From contig CAYNIW010000004.1 of the NCBI GenBank assembly GCA_964397545.1, forward strand, positions 59,813 through 123,812: a stretch of DNA of 64,000 nt, in the 5' to 3' direction. Shown here piece after piece: positions 35,912 to 43,575 of the stretch. The notes beneath the pieces were generated by a model. The model was not told where the DNA came from and searched no databases. It saw nothing but the letters and a program-made list of their open reading frames with translations. The DNA comes from JAFGIG01 sp964397545. GTDB taxonomy: Bacteria; SDB-A. A program made the position numbers and the translations under genes. How positions within the stretch are numbered: the stretch's first letter is position 1; each line of letters starts with the position of its first letter.

Positions 35912-36250
35912 ATGTATAAATTACACGATGAATGTCCTTTAGTGGATATTGTCGTAAAAAAGACAACAATAGTTATAACAGCCGAGGTTCCCGGACTGAA
36001 AGGTGAAGACATAGTCATACGGATATTCGGAGATAAACTGACTTTTACGTCGAAAATTTCACCCGCCGCTACACTTGAAGGAAAATACATTTTGATGGAA
36101 CGGTGCCATAGACCTCTGAACAGGACCATAACCCTCCCCCAGAAAATTGACCCTGATTCCATTAAGACTAACCTTTCAGGCGGAATTCTCACAATACATC
36201 TTTCTGTTGTGAAGGAGGCTCTTTCTGCAAGGACAATCCAGCTACTCTGA
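35912..36250 (+). CDS. Small heat shock protein, Hsp20/alpha-crystallin family
   Basis: 112 aa, with the alpha-crystallin domain covering most of the chain: the strand start TAEVPGLKGEDI, the P(D)SIKTNLSGGILTIHL end containing the conserved G-x-L motif, and a possible I-x-I/V-like tail. It is an ATP-independent holdase preventing aggregation. Shorter than usual (about 140-150 aa), lacking most of the N-terminal arm. ATG 35912 with gagga upstream. Directly coupled to lon, so holdase and protease are co-expressed. Confidence 0.85.
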   Translation: MYKLHDECPLVDIVVKKTTIVITAEVPGLKGEDIVIRIFGDKLTFTSKISPAATLEGKYILMERCHRPLNRTITLPQKIDPDSIKTNLSGGILTIHLSVVKEALSARTIQLL

Positions 36251-38654
36251 AAAAAATCCTCTGCCTGCCGTCCCGCCGGTAGTTTTACCTCTTCTGGTTC
36301 TCGAAAAGCAGATAATCTATCCAAATCTGCCTCTCGTGGTAATCGTTTCAAGGCAGAAAGATATAGACATGATAAACGATATACTCAAATTGAGGGATAA
36401 AACACTCGTAGCTGCTCTCAAAAGAGAAAACTTACCGGAAGGATCTTCCCCTGAAAATTACATTTACGACACAGGCGTGATTTCTCTTGTGACGAAGCTC
36501 ATGAATTACGACGACAATTACAGGATAATCATTCAGGGAAGAAAGAGAGTCCGTATAAATAAAATAGTCGAAGAAGAAAAATTCACTAAGGCTGAAGTTT
36601 TTTCTATAGAGGACTCCAATGAAACCGGAGTAGAAACTGAAGCGCTTCACAGATCTTTGCAGAACACTTTCATCGACCTGATAGAGGAGACTCCTGCAAT
36701 ACCTCAGGAACTGAAGATCGTCATAAAAGAAATCGACAAACCCGGCAGTCTTGCTGATTTTGTCTCCATGCACATAAACATGGATATCTCCGACAGACAG
36801 AAAATACTCGATACTCCGGACGTCCGCGAAAGAATAAGATTTGTCCTTGAAAAAGTCATTGACGAGCTTGAAATCGCAAAGGTCGCTTCCAAGATAAGGA
36901 AAGACGTCGAAGAAAAAGCGGAAGACAGCAGAAAAGAGTATTTCTTAAGAGAACAGATGAAGGCGATAAAAAAAGAACTCGGGGAAAAAGACGATTCGGT
37001 AAGGGAAATTAGCGACCTGCGTGTAAAAATACAAAATACTGATCTTTCCGAAGAGGCCAGAAAAGCCTGCGAAAAGGAAGTCGAAAGGCTCAACCAGATG
37101 CCTCCTGCCTCTGCCGAATATTCAGTTTCAAGGACATACATCGACTGGATACTCGATTTGCCATGGGGAATATTCACAAAAGACAAGGCTAATATCAGGA
37201 ACGCCAAAAGCATTCTTGACGCCGATCATTACGACCTTAAGGAAGTCAAAGAAAGAATACTCGAATTCATAGCTGTCAGAAAACTCAAGAACGACGTTAA
37301 AAGCCCGATTATATGCTTCCTCGGACCTCCGGGCGTAGGAAAAACTTCTCTCGGCCAGTCAATCGCGAAAACTCTGGGAAGGAAATTCGTGAGATTTTCC
37401 CTCGGCGGAATAAGAGACGAGGCTGAAATAAGAGGCCATAGAAGAACTTATGTCGGAGCGATGCCCGGCAGAATAATCCAGGGAATAAGAAGGGCTGAAT
37501 CATCAAATCCGCTTTTCATGCTGGATGAAATTGATAAATTAGGCGTTGACTTCAGGGGGGATCCTGCCTCGGCTCTTCTTGAAGTTCTCGATCCGGAACA
37601 GAACTTCAGCTTCAGGGACCATTATTTGGATCTTTCGTTCGACCTGTCAAAAGTTCTTTTTATAATGACTTCCAACGCTACAGCGACAATTCCTCCCGCT
37701 CTTCTCGACAGGATGGAGATAATTGAACTGCCGGGTTACACCAACGAAGAAAAAATCGAAATCGCTAAACAGCATCTTTTGCCTCGCCAGATAAATGAAA
37801 ACGGACTCGAAGACAAAAAAGTCTTTTTCGAAGATAAAGCTCTTCAGACTATAATATCTGACTACACTTTCGAAGCCGGAGTGAGAAACCTTGAGAGAAA
37901 TATCGCGAGTGTATGCAGAAAGATTGCAAAAAAAATCGCATCTTCTTCATCTCAGAACAGCAAATTATCCCCTGTAACCGGAAAAATCATAACGAAGCTT
38001 CTCGGCCCTCCGAGACACGTCCATGAGAAAAAACTTGATTCACCGCAGACAGGAATTTCAACGGGACTAGCCTGGACACCCAACGGAGGCGAGATTCTTT
38101 TCATAGAGTCAATCTTCATGCCCGGAAAAGGGAACCTGATTCTGACAGGTCAGCTCGGAGACGTCATGAAGGAATCCGCCATGGCGGCGCTGACGTATCT
38201 GAAGTCCATTATGGAGGAAAAAAGCGGATCAAATGATTTTTTCAAAGACAAAGACTTCCATATACATGTCCCCGCCGGAGCCATTCCGAAAGACGGACCT
38301 TCTGCCGGAGTGGCTATAGTTTCAGCGCTTTACAGCAGGATAAACGGAGTTAAACTGAAAAATGACGTAGCCATGACAGGAGAAATAACTCTTTCCGGAA
38401 GAGTTTTACCGGTCGGAGGCATTGAAAATAAAGTCCTCGCAGCGAAAAGGTCGGGAATAAACACCGTGATTCTGCCGAAAGACAATGCCGCGGATTTTTC
38501 ACAAATACCTCCGGAAAAGAAAAAAGGGGTCAAGCCGATATTCGTTGACAGCATTGACAAAGTTCTGAGGAACATTACATACAGAAAGGAAGAAAAAATT
38601 GATAAGCGATCTTCTAAAGCCGGAAAGCGTAATAATAAGCGAAGAAAGGCTTAA
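36225..38654 (+). CDS. lon: ATP-dependent protease Lon (probable CUG start)
   Basis: Soluble AAA+ protease degrading misfolded proteins. From 36225 it is 809 aa, with the LON substrate-binding domain (LPLLVLEKQIIYPNLPL), Walker A GPPGVGKT (about 366-373), Walker B LFMLDEIDK, and the Ser-Lys dyad Ser693 (PKDGPSAG) and Lys736 (GGIENKVLAAK), 43 residues apart as in E. coli. The first ATG/GTG/TTG in frame is GTG 36336, which would cut off the conserved beginning of the N-domain. The frame opens at 36213, and aaggagg (36212-36218) lies 6 bases before CTG 36225, the likely start. It overlaps hsp20 by 26 bases. Confidence 0.92.
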   Translation: MQGQSSYSEKNPLPAVPPVVLPLLVLEKQIIYPNLPLVVIVSRQKDIDMINDILKLRDKTLVAALKRENLPEGSSPENYIYDTGVISLVTKLMNYDDNYRIIIQGRKRVRINKIVEEEKFTKAEVFSIEDSNETGVETEALHRSLQNTFIDLIEETPAIPQELKIVIKEIDKPGSLADFVSMHINMDISDRQKILDTPDVRERIRFVLEKVIDELEIAKVASKIRKDVEEKAEDSRKEYFLREQMKAIKKELGEKDDSVREISDLRVKIQNTDLSEEARKACEKEVERLNQMPPASAEYSVSRTYIDWILDLPWGIFTKDKANIRNAKSILDADHYDLKEVKERILEFIAVRKLKNDVKSPIICFLGPPGVGKTSLGQSIAKTLGRKFVRFSLGGIRDEAEIRGHRRTYVGAMPGRIIQGIRRAESSNPLFMLDEIDKLGVDFRGDPASALLEVLDPEQNFSFRDHYLDLSFDLSKVLFIMTSNATATIPPALLDRMEIIELPGYTNEEKIEIAKQHLLPRQINENGLEDKKVFFEDKALQTIISDYTFEAGVRNLERNIASVCRKIAKKIASSSSQNSKLSPVTGKIITKLLGPPRHVHEKKLDSPQTGISTGLAWTPNGGEILFIESIFMPGKGNLILTGQLGDVMKESAMAALTYLKSIMEEKSGSNDFFKDKDFHIHVPAGAIPKDGPSAGVAIVSALYSRINGVKLKNDVAMTGEITLSGRVLPVGGIENKVLAAKRSGINTVILPKDNAADFSQIPPEKKKGVKPIFVDSIDKVLRNITYRKEEKIDKRSSKAGKRNNKRRKA

Positions 38655-39063
38655 TTTCGACAACGTCCTTGAAGCTCTCATTGACGTAATAGACACGGGA
38701 CCGGATTCCAAAATATCATTAAAGGATTTTCTTATCAAACGGGAAGAGCTTTTATCCTCAAAACTGGGCAAAGGAGTATTGATATTCCGGGCTTGGCCCG
38801 CTCCGATAGAAAATACTTTTTTTTCTCTCGGTATTTTTCATACAGGTCTTGATATAGAGCCGTTCGACGGCGAAGACATAAAAATCGCCGGTCTTTTAAC
38901 GGCTCCAAAAGAAAGAGAAACCGAATACCACGAATATCTTGTCTCTGTCCTGCGGCTTTTCAATGAAAACTCTCTTCGCGATGATCTTCTTTTGTCTCGG
39001 GAGCCTTCGAAAATTATCGAGCTGATTAAAGAAGAGGAGACTGAATTTGAAAAATCAGTCTGA
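38599..39063 (+). CDS. PTS EIIA-2/PtsN-like protein lacking the phosphorylatable histidine
   Basis: 154 aa with the overall EIIA-2 pattern: LL.PESVII start, LKDFLIKREELLSSKLGKGV, GLDIEPFDGEDIKIAGLLTAP, HEYLVSVLRLF and a final REPSKIIELI. In PtsN the active site reads GxGIAIPH; here it reads GKGVLIFR, so Arg64 replaces the histidine that accepts phosphate. It may be a regulatory or binding version. TTG 38599 is preceded by aaaggaag. It overlaps lon by 56 bases and aspS by 17, so expression is tightly tied to both. Confidence 0.65.
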   Translation: MISDLLKPESVIISEERLNFDNVLEALIDVIDTGPDSKISLKDFLIKREELLSSKLGKGVLIFRAWPAPIENTFFSLGIFHTGLDIEPFDGEDIKIAGLLTAPKERETEYHEYLVSVLRLFNENSLRDDLLLSREPSKIIELIKEEETEFEKSV

Positions 39064-40804
39064 CCTGTCCTGTTTTTCCACCTCTTACAGGGATTTTCTG
39101 TGCGGCGACATTGATGTTTCAATGGCAGGCCGCAGAGTCAAGCTCTGCGGATGGGTCAACAGCCTGAGAGAACACGGCGGCATCACTTTCGTGGACTTAA
39201 GAGACAGATCCGGAACACTTCAGGTTGTTTTTCATCCCGATAAAGTAAAGTATTCATCTATCGGACTCGAATCTCTGATTTCCGTTGAAGGAGAAGTCAG
39301 AAAAAGACCGGAAAATATGATAAACAGGGAGATATCCACAGGATCAATTGAACTTGAGGCAGACAGCTGTTCCCTCATTTCCGCCACCATCCCCCTCCCT
39401 TTTCTGCCGGAGGAAGATGTCCGGGCTTCTTTTGAACTCAGACTGAAGCACAGATACATAGACTTGCGCAGGCGTAAGATGTATAAAAATCTCCTCATTC
39501 GCCACATGACAATTCAAGCGATAAGAGAATTTTTGAGCTCAAACGGCTTTATCGAAGTCGAGACTCCCTATATGACCGCGCCGACTCCTGAAGGAGCCAG
39601 GGACTATCTTGTCCCGAGCAGAATTCATTTGGGCAAATTCTATGCTCTCGCCCAATCTCCACAGTTATACAAACAGTTACTAATGGTCTCGGGAATTGAC
39701 AGATATTTCCAATTCGCACGGTGTTTTCGCGACGAAGATCTTCGCTCCGACAGACAGCCCGAGCACACACAGATAGATATCGAAATGAGTTTCGTCAATC
39801 AGGACGACGTTCTCGTAACAGCTGAAAAAATGATTTATCATGTTTTCAAATCTGTTCTCGGTATGGATCTGCAGATCCCTTTCCCGAGGATTAAATACGA
39901 AGAAGCCTTATCAAGATACGGTTCCGACAAACCGGACATCCGCTTCGGAATGGAGCTTTCAGATGTAACCATAAAGACAAGAAATACAGGCATGAAAATT
40001 CTCGATTCAGCTCCTTGCGTCATATCCTTTTTCGCTGAAAATTTTCTTCCCTCCCGAAAGCAGATAGAAGAACTCGAAAAAACAGCGAAAGACAACTCAG
40101 CTAAAGGTCTTATGTGGGTTAAATTCGAAGAAAACTCCGTAAGCGGACCTCTTTCAAAATTCATGACCGATAAGTTAAAATCTTCCCTGAACCCTGAGGG
40201 GAAAAAGGGATGCTTTTTCGCGGCGGCGGGAGAGAGAATGTCGTCAGTAAAAGCAATGGGCGCTGTCCGCCTCGAGGCGGCCAAACAATCAGGAACCGTC
40301 AAATCCGGGTTCAGCTTCCTTTGGGTGACCGATTTTCCGCTTTTTGAAAAAAGCGAAGACGGCAGTTGGGAACCCTGTCATCATATTTTCACTATGCCTA
40401 ACCCCCAAGACCTCGAATTTCTCGATGAAGACCCCGGGAAAGTGAGGGGCATGCAATACGATCTTGTTCTGAACGGAGTTGAACTCGCTTCCGGGAGCAT
40501 AAGAAACCACATTCCTCGCCTGCAGGAGAAATGCCTTTCAATCATAGGCCTCACAAAAGAACAGATAGAGAAGAGATTCGGTTTTTTAATAAAAGCCTTT
40601 GAATACGCACCTCCTCCGCACGGTGGAATAGCTCCGGGTATAGACAGACTCGTCATGATGATGACAGATTCAAAAAGCATTTCTGACGTCATAGCCTTCC
40701 CTAAATCCCTTCAAGCCGCAGGAATCATGGAAGACTGCCCGAGACAGATAGAAAATGAACTTTTGGAAGAGCTTCACCTTAAAACCGAAGGCGCCGGCGA
40801 ATGA
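39047..40804 (+). CDS. aspS: Aspartyl-tRNA synthetase
   Basis: Class II enzyme charging tRNA-Asp (or Asp/Asn). 585 aa: anticodon-binding OB fold (RVKLCGWVNSLREHGGITFVDLRD), motif 1 (RYIDLRRR), motif 2 (FQFARCFRDEDLRSDRQPEHTQID), the bacterial GAD insertion in the middle, and motif 3 (GIAPGIDRLVM). TTG start inside the end of the preceding gene, with gaggag upstream. The stop overlaps the def start (ATGA). Whether it is discriminating cannot be told here. Confidence 0.95.
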   Translation: MKNQSDLSCFSTSYRDFLCGDIDVSMAGRRVKLCGWVNSLREHGGITFVDLRDRSGTLQVVFHPDKVKYSSIGLESLISVEGEVRKRPENMINREISTGSIELEADSCSLISATIPLPFLPEEDVRASFELRLKHRYIDLRRRKMYKNLLIRHMTIQAIREFLSSNGFIEVETPYMTAPTPEGARDYLVPSRIHLGKFYALAQSPQLYKQLLMVSGIDRYFQFARCFRDEDLRSDRQPEHTQIDIEMSFVNQDDVLVTAEKMIYHVFKSVLGMDLQIPFPRIKYEEALSRYGSDKPDIRFGMELSDVTIKTRNTGMKILDSAPCVISFFAENFLPSRKQIEELEKTAKDNSAKGLMWVKFEENSVSGPLSKFMTDKLKSSLNPEGKKGCFFAAAGERMSSVKAMGAVRLEAAKQSGTVKSGFSFLWVTDFPLFEKSEDGSWEPCHHIFTMPNPQDLEFLDEDPGKVRGMQYDLVLNGVELASGSIRNHIPRLQEKCLSIIGLTKEQIEKRFGFLIKAFEYAPPPHGGIAPGIDRLVMMMTDSKSISDVIAFPKSLQAAGIMEDCPRQIENELLEELHLKTEGAGE

Positions 40805-41286
40805 AGGTCCTCCATTACCCAGATCCCATCTTAAAAACCAAAGCGCCTGACATTGAGGTTTTCGATTCCTCGTTGAAAGACCTTGTCGAGAAAATGATCC
40901 CCGTAATGAAAGAACTCGACGGAGTGGGGCTCGCCGCAAACCAGATCGGCTTTTTGAAAAATTTATTCATAGTTCAGATTCCGAAAAGTGAAGTATTAAT
41001 TTTCGCCAATCCCAGGATTCTTTCCTTTTCCGAAGAAATGGTATCCATGGAAGAAGGATGTTTGAGCCTTCCGGGCATTTACATAGAAATTCCAAGATCC
41101 AAATCCGTAAAAATCCAGGCCTGCGACTTAAACGGCGATAAATTCGTCATGGAAGGCAAGAACCTTCTCGCAAGAGCCTTCTGCCATGAAACCGAACACC
41201 TCAACGGCAAAGTTATACTCGACCACCTCTCTCTTGAAGACAGGTTGAAATTTGAAGCCCAGCTCAGCTCGAGAAAAATTTTCTGA
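40801..41286 (+). CDS. def: Peptide deformylase
   Basis: Removes the N-formyl group from nascent proteins; Fe2+/Zn2+ metalloenzyme. All three motifs are present: GVGLAANQIG, EEGCLSLPG (metal Cys) and HETEHLNG (HExxH metal histidines and catalytic Glu). 161 aa, usual size. Small changes from the consensus (Cys before HE in place of Gln; Glu for Asp before the second His) do not touch ligands. Coupled to aspS; last gene of this run. Confidence 0.95.
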   Translation: MKVLHYPDPILKTKAPDIEVFDSSLKDLVEKMIPVMKELDGVGLAANQIGFLKNLFIVQIPKSEVLIFANPRILSFSEEMVSMEEGCLSLPGIYIEIPRSKSVKIQACDLNGDKFVMEGKNLLARAFCHETEHLNGKVILDHLSLEDRLKFEAQLSSRKIF

Positions 41287-41314
41287 AAAATCATTTCAAA
41301 AAAACTGATTTTAA

Positions 41315-41342
41315 TTGTTTTTTAATACTTCCCTTCTATAAT
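41315..41342 (+). promoter_or_regulatory. Promoter of the slipin gene
   Basis: TTGTTT (41315-41320), a 16-base spacer and TATAAT (41337-41342). It also argues against the ATG at 41347 as the start, since that would leave almost no leader. Confidence 0.6.
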
Positions 41343-41382
41343 TTATATGTTTACGGTTTATAACAGTCTGAAAGGAGGTCTC

Positions 41383-42138
41383 ATGCCCTGTCTTTTGATT
41401 TTTGCTGCTTTTTGGGTGGTTTTTTTCTTTTTCTACATCCTCAGAGGATTAAGGGTAATCTACCAATACGAAAGAGGCGTAGTTTTCACGCTCGGAAAAT
41501 ACAGCCACTTAAAAGAACCCGGAATAAGATGGGTTTTTCCGATTTTTCAAAACATGCGGCGGGTTGATATTAGAATCAAAACAGTTGATGTTCCGAGACA
41601 GGAAGTCATTACTAAAGACAACATACCCATTCTCGCTAATACAGTAGTCTATTTTAAGGTTGAAAATCCCGTGAATGCGATAATAAAAATCGACGACTAC
41701 GTTTACGCAGTGAGGCAGTTCACTCAGGCGGCGCTCAGAGATATAGTCGGAAACAATGAACTCGATTTTGTCTTGACGGAAAGAGTCCAGGTCGCCGAAA
41801 GCATTCAGAGCATAGTTGATGCCGAAACAGACGAGTGGGGCGTAGATATAGAATCCATTAAAATTCAGGAGATAGAACTACCCGCTGAAATGAAAAGAGC
41901 TATGGCAAAGCAAGCAGAAGCTGAAAGAGAGAGAAGAGCTGTCATAATAGCTTCCGACGGAGAACTGAAGGCATCGGAAAACCTCAGACAGGCAGCCGAG
42001 ACGCTTTCCAAAAATCCTGCCGCTCTTCACCTGAGGACGCTCCAGACAATAAGGGACATAGCAGCCGATCCTTCCGAAAAGATAATTCTCTATCTGCCTT
42101 CAGACATAGCCGACTTAGTCAAGAGAATATCTCCCTGA
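41383..42138 (+). CDS. SPFH-domain membrane protein, slipin/stomatin family
   Basis: 251 aa from ATG 41383, preceded by aaaggagg (41371-41378). One N-terminal membrane helix (about residues 3-20) is followed by the SPFH domain (IYQYERGVVFTLGKY; VDVPRQEVITKDN; AALRDIVGNNELDFVLTER) and a coiled coil (KRAMAKQAEAERERRA). Typical of bacterial slipins, often encoded next to NfeD; no NfeD-like gene is adjacent. Likely oligomerises at the inner membrane as a scaffold or protease regulator. Confidence 0.9.
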   Translation: MPCLLIFAAFWVVFFFFYILRGLRVIYQYERGVVFTLGKYSHLKEPGIRWVFPIFQNMRRVDIRIKTVDVPRQEVITKDNIPILANTVVYFKVENPVNAIIKIDDYVYAVRQFTQAALRDIVGNNELDFVLTERVQVAESIQSIVDAETDEWGVDIESIKIQEIELPAEMKRAMAKQAEAERERRAVIIASDGELKASENLRQAAETLSKNPAALHLRTLQTIRDIAADPSEKIILYLPSDIADLVKRISP

Positions 42139-42152
42139 AGGGATTCGTAATA

Positions 42153-42818
42153 ATGCTCGACAGCAGGAAAAGATATCTTCAAATTGCTTTTAACTACGAC
42201 GCCGCGCAAGTATCGGCAATACTTCCGAGCATCCCGAAAAGCGGCAGAATACTCATCGAAGCCGGGACTCCATATATAAAAAGAGAAGGACTAAACGGCA
42301 TAAGATTCATCAGGCAGATGTGGAAAGGAATCATTGTCGCCGACCTTAAAACTCTCGACGGTGGGGCTTCTGAAGTTCGGTTCGCCTTCGGAGCGGGGGC
42401 AAACGCAGTGACGGTCCTGGGAGGGGCCCCGACTGAGACCCTGAACTTCTTCGTGGACACATGCTCTAAATTGAGAATATATTCCATGATAGACATGCTC
42501 GGCGTTGAAGACCCTCTAAAAGTTCTCCGAAAACTTAGAACTCCTCCTGACGTAGTAGTCATTCACCGAGGCAGGGACGAAGAGAGCACAAGAGGAAAAG
42601 TCATAAAATACAAGCAGATAAACAAGATACGAAGCAAATACGATGTATTTATTTCAGCCGCGGGAGGGATAGACCTCAAGGAAGCCCGAAGCGCCATATT
42701 CAACGGAGCCGATATCGTCGTCGCCAACATAGTCACTCCGACAGATTCCTGGGTTGGGATAAGCTCTTCTTCAGATATCAGCAGAATAGCCCGTGAGTTT
42801 CTTGCGACAATAGAGTAA
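42153..42818 (+). CDS. Hexulose-6-phosphate synthase-like / OMP decarboxylase superfamily protein
   Basis: 221-aa TIM-barrel protein of the OMPDC superfamily, closest by eye to 3-hexulose-6-phosphate synthase: IEAGTPYIKREG, IVADLKTLDGGA with the DxKxxD metal/catalytic strand, and a late AAGGI phosphate loop. HPS condenses formaldehyde with ribulose 5-phosphate, or runs in reverse to make ribulose phosphate. No HPI isomerase gene follows. Some superfamily members have other aldol or decarboxylase roles, so the reaction is inferred. It starts 14 bases after the slipin gene, probably in one transcript. Confidence 0.75.
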   Translation: MLDSRKRYLQIAFNYDAAQVSAILPSIPKSGRILIEAGTPYIKREGLNGIRFIRQMWKGIIVADLKTLDGGASEVRFAFGAGANAVTVLGGAPTETLNFFVDTCSKLRIYSMIDMLGVEDPLKVLRKLRTPPDVVVIHRGRDEESTRGKVIKYKQINKIRSKYDVFISAAGGIDLKEARSAIFNGADIVVANIVTPTDSWVGISSSSDISRIAREFLATIE

Positions 42819-42894
42819 CGGTTTTTCTCACTGGGCAGGCGTCATCTTGAAAAAAATGTTTATGAGCAGTCAGTAACATTCCGGCTCTGCAGAA

Positions 42895-43575
42895 TCAGTC
42901 GAAGACTATAAACCCGCATGTGCTGAATTCCGGGACAAGCTGGAAGCCATCGGTCAAATTGATACCCAAAGTATTTGCGTTCAAAAGTTTGAGTATTTTA
43001 TGTTGCTGAGAAATATCCGGGCATCCGGGAAAACCGAAACCGTATCGCCTGCTGTTTAGAACATCAGCTGATATTTGAATCTTTTTGTTTACGAATTTCG
43101 CCGCCGCTTCGGTAAGTTCACAGGCAAAACCGTTCAATAAAAAGTATTCCCCGTATTTTTTTCTTTCCATAAGAGTCCTCAGCTCTTTTTTGAAACCCCC
43201 TCCAGCGGTAACGGCAAAAAGAGCGCCTCTTTCAGCATTCTCTTTTTTCCTGAAAAAATGACCGGCGTCTCTGTCTTCGGGTGATGATTTTTCCGGAAAA
43301 CAAAAAACGGAAAGAATTTTTCCGCCTCCGTCTTTTTCGACTTCAACTCGGTTGTTTTTTTTAACAAACCTGAAAATACTGAAAGAAAGACCCAGCTCCG
43401 GCACTTTTTTCTCTTCAACTTTTTGCACTATATCTCTGAGTTTTTCTTCAGGATCGAAATTGAAGGTTTTTTCCAGCACGCCGTTTTTCAGTTTCCATCT
43501 GGCGTTGAAAAGAGCTCTCCTGTCAAGATAGACGAGAACTTCTGACAGGGGTATGTCTTTAAGGACAGTCATCAA
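42895..43575 (-). CDS. Stand-alone MetH activation domain protein
   Basis: 226 aa matching the vitamin B12-dependent methionine synthase activation domain: IPLSEVLVYLDRRALFNARWKLK at its start and RRYGFGFPGCPDISQQHKIL with GINLTDGFQLVPEFSTCGF at its end, the SAM-binding region. It reactivates oxidised cobalamin on MetH by reductive methylation with SAM. In E. coli this is the C-terminal part of MetH; here it is a separate gene overlapping metH by 17 bases. Last gene of the methionine operon. Confidence 0.88.
   Translation of the reverse strand: MMTVLKDIPLSEVLVYLDRRALFNARWKLKNGVLEKTFNFDPEEKLRDIVQKVEEKKVPELGLSFSIFRFVKKNNRVEVEKDGGGKILSVFCFPEKSSPEDRDAGHFFRKKENAERGALFAVTAGGGFKKELRTLMERKKYGEYFLLNGFACELTEAAAKFVNKKIQISADVLNSRRYGFGFPGCPDISQQHKILKLLNANTLGINLTDGFQLVPEFSTCGFIVFD

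Noticed and set aside
36704..37213. A 169-residue serine-rich frame on the minus strand
   Set aside because: Antisense of lon; serine/leucine bias typical of a shadow frame.
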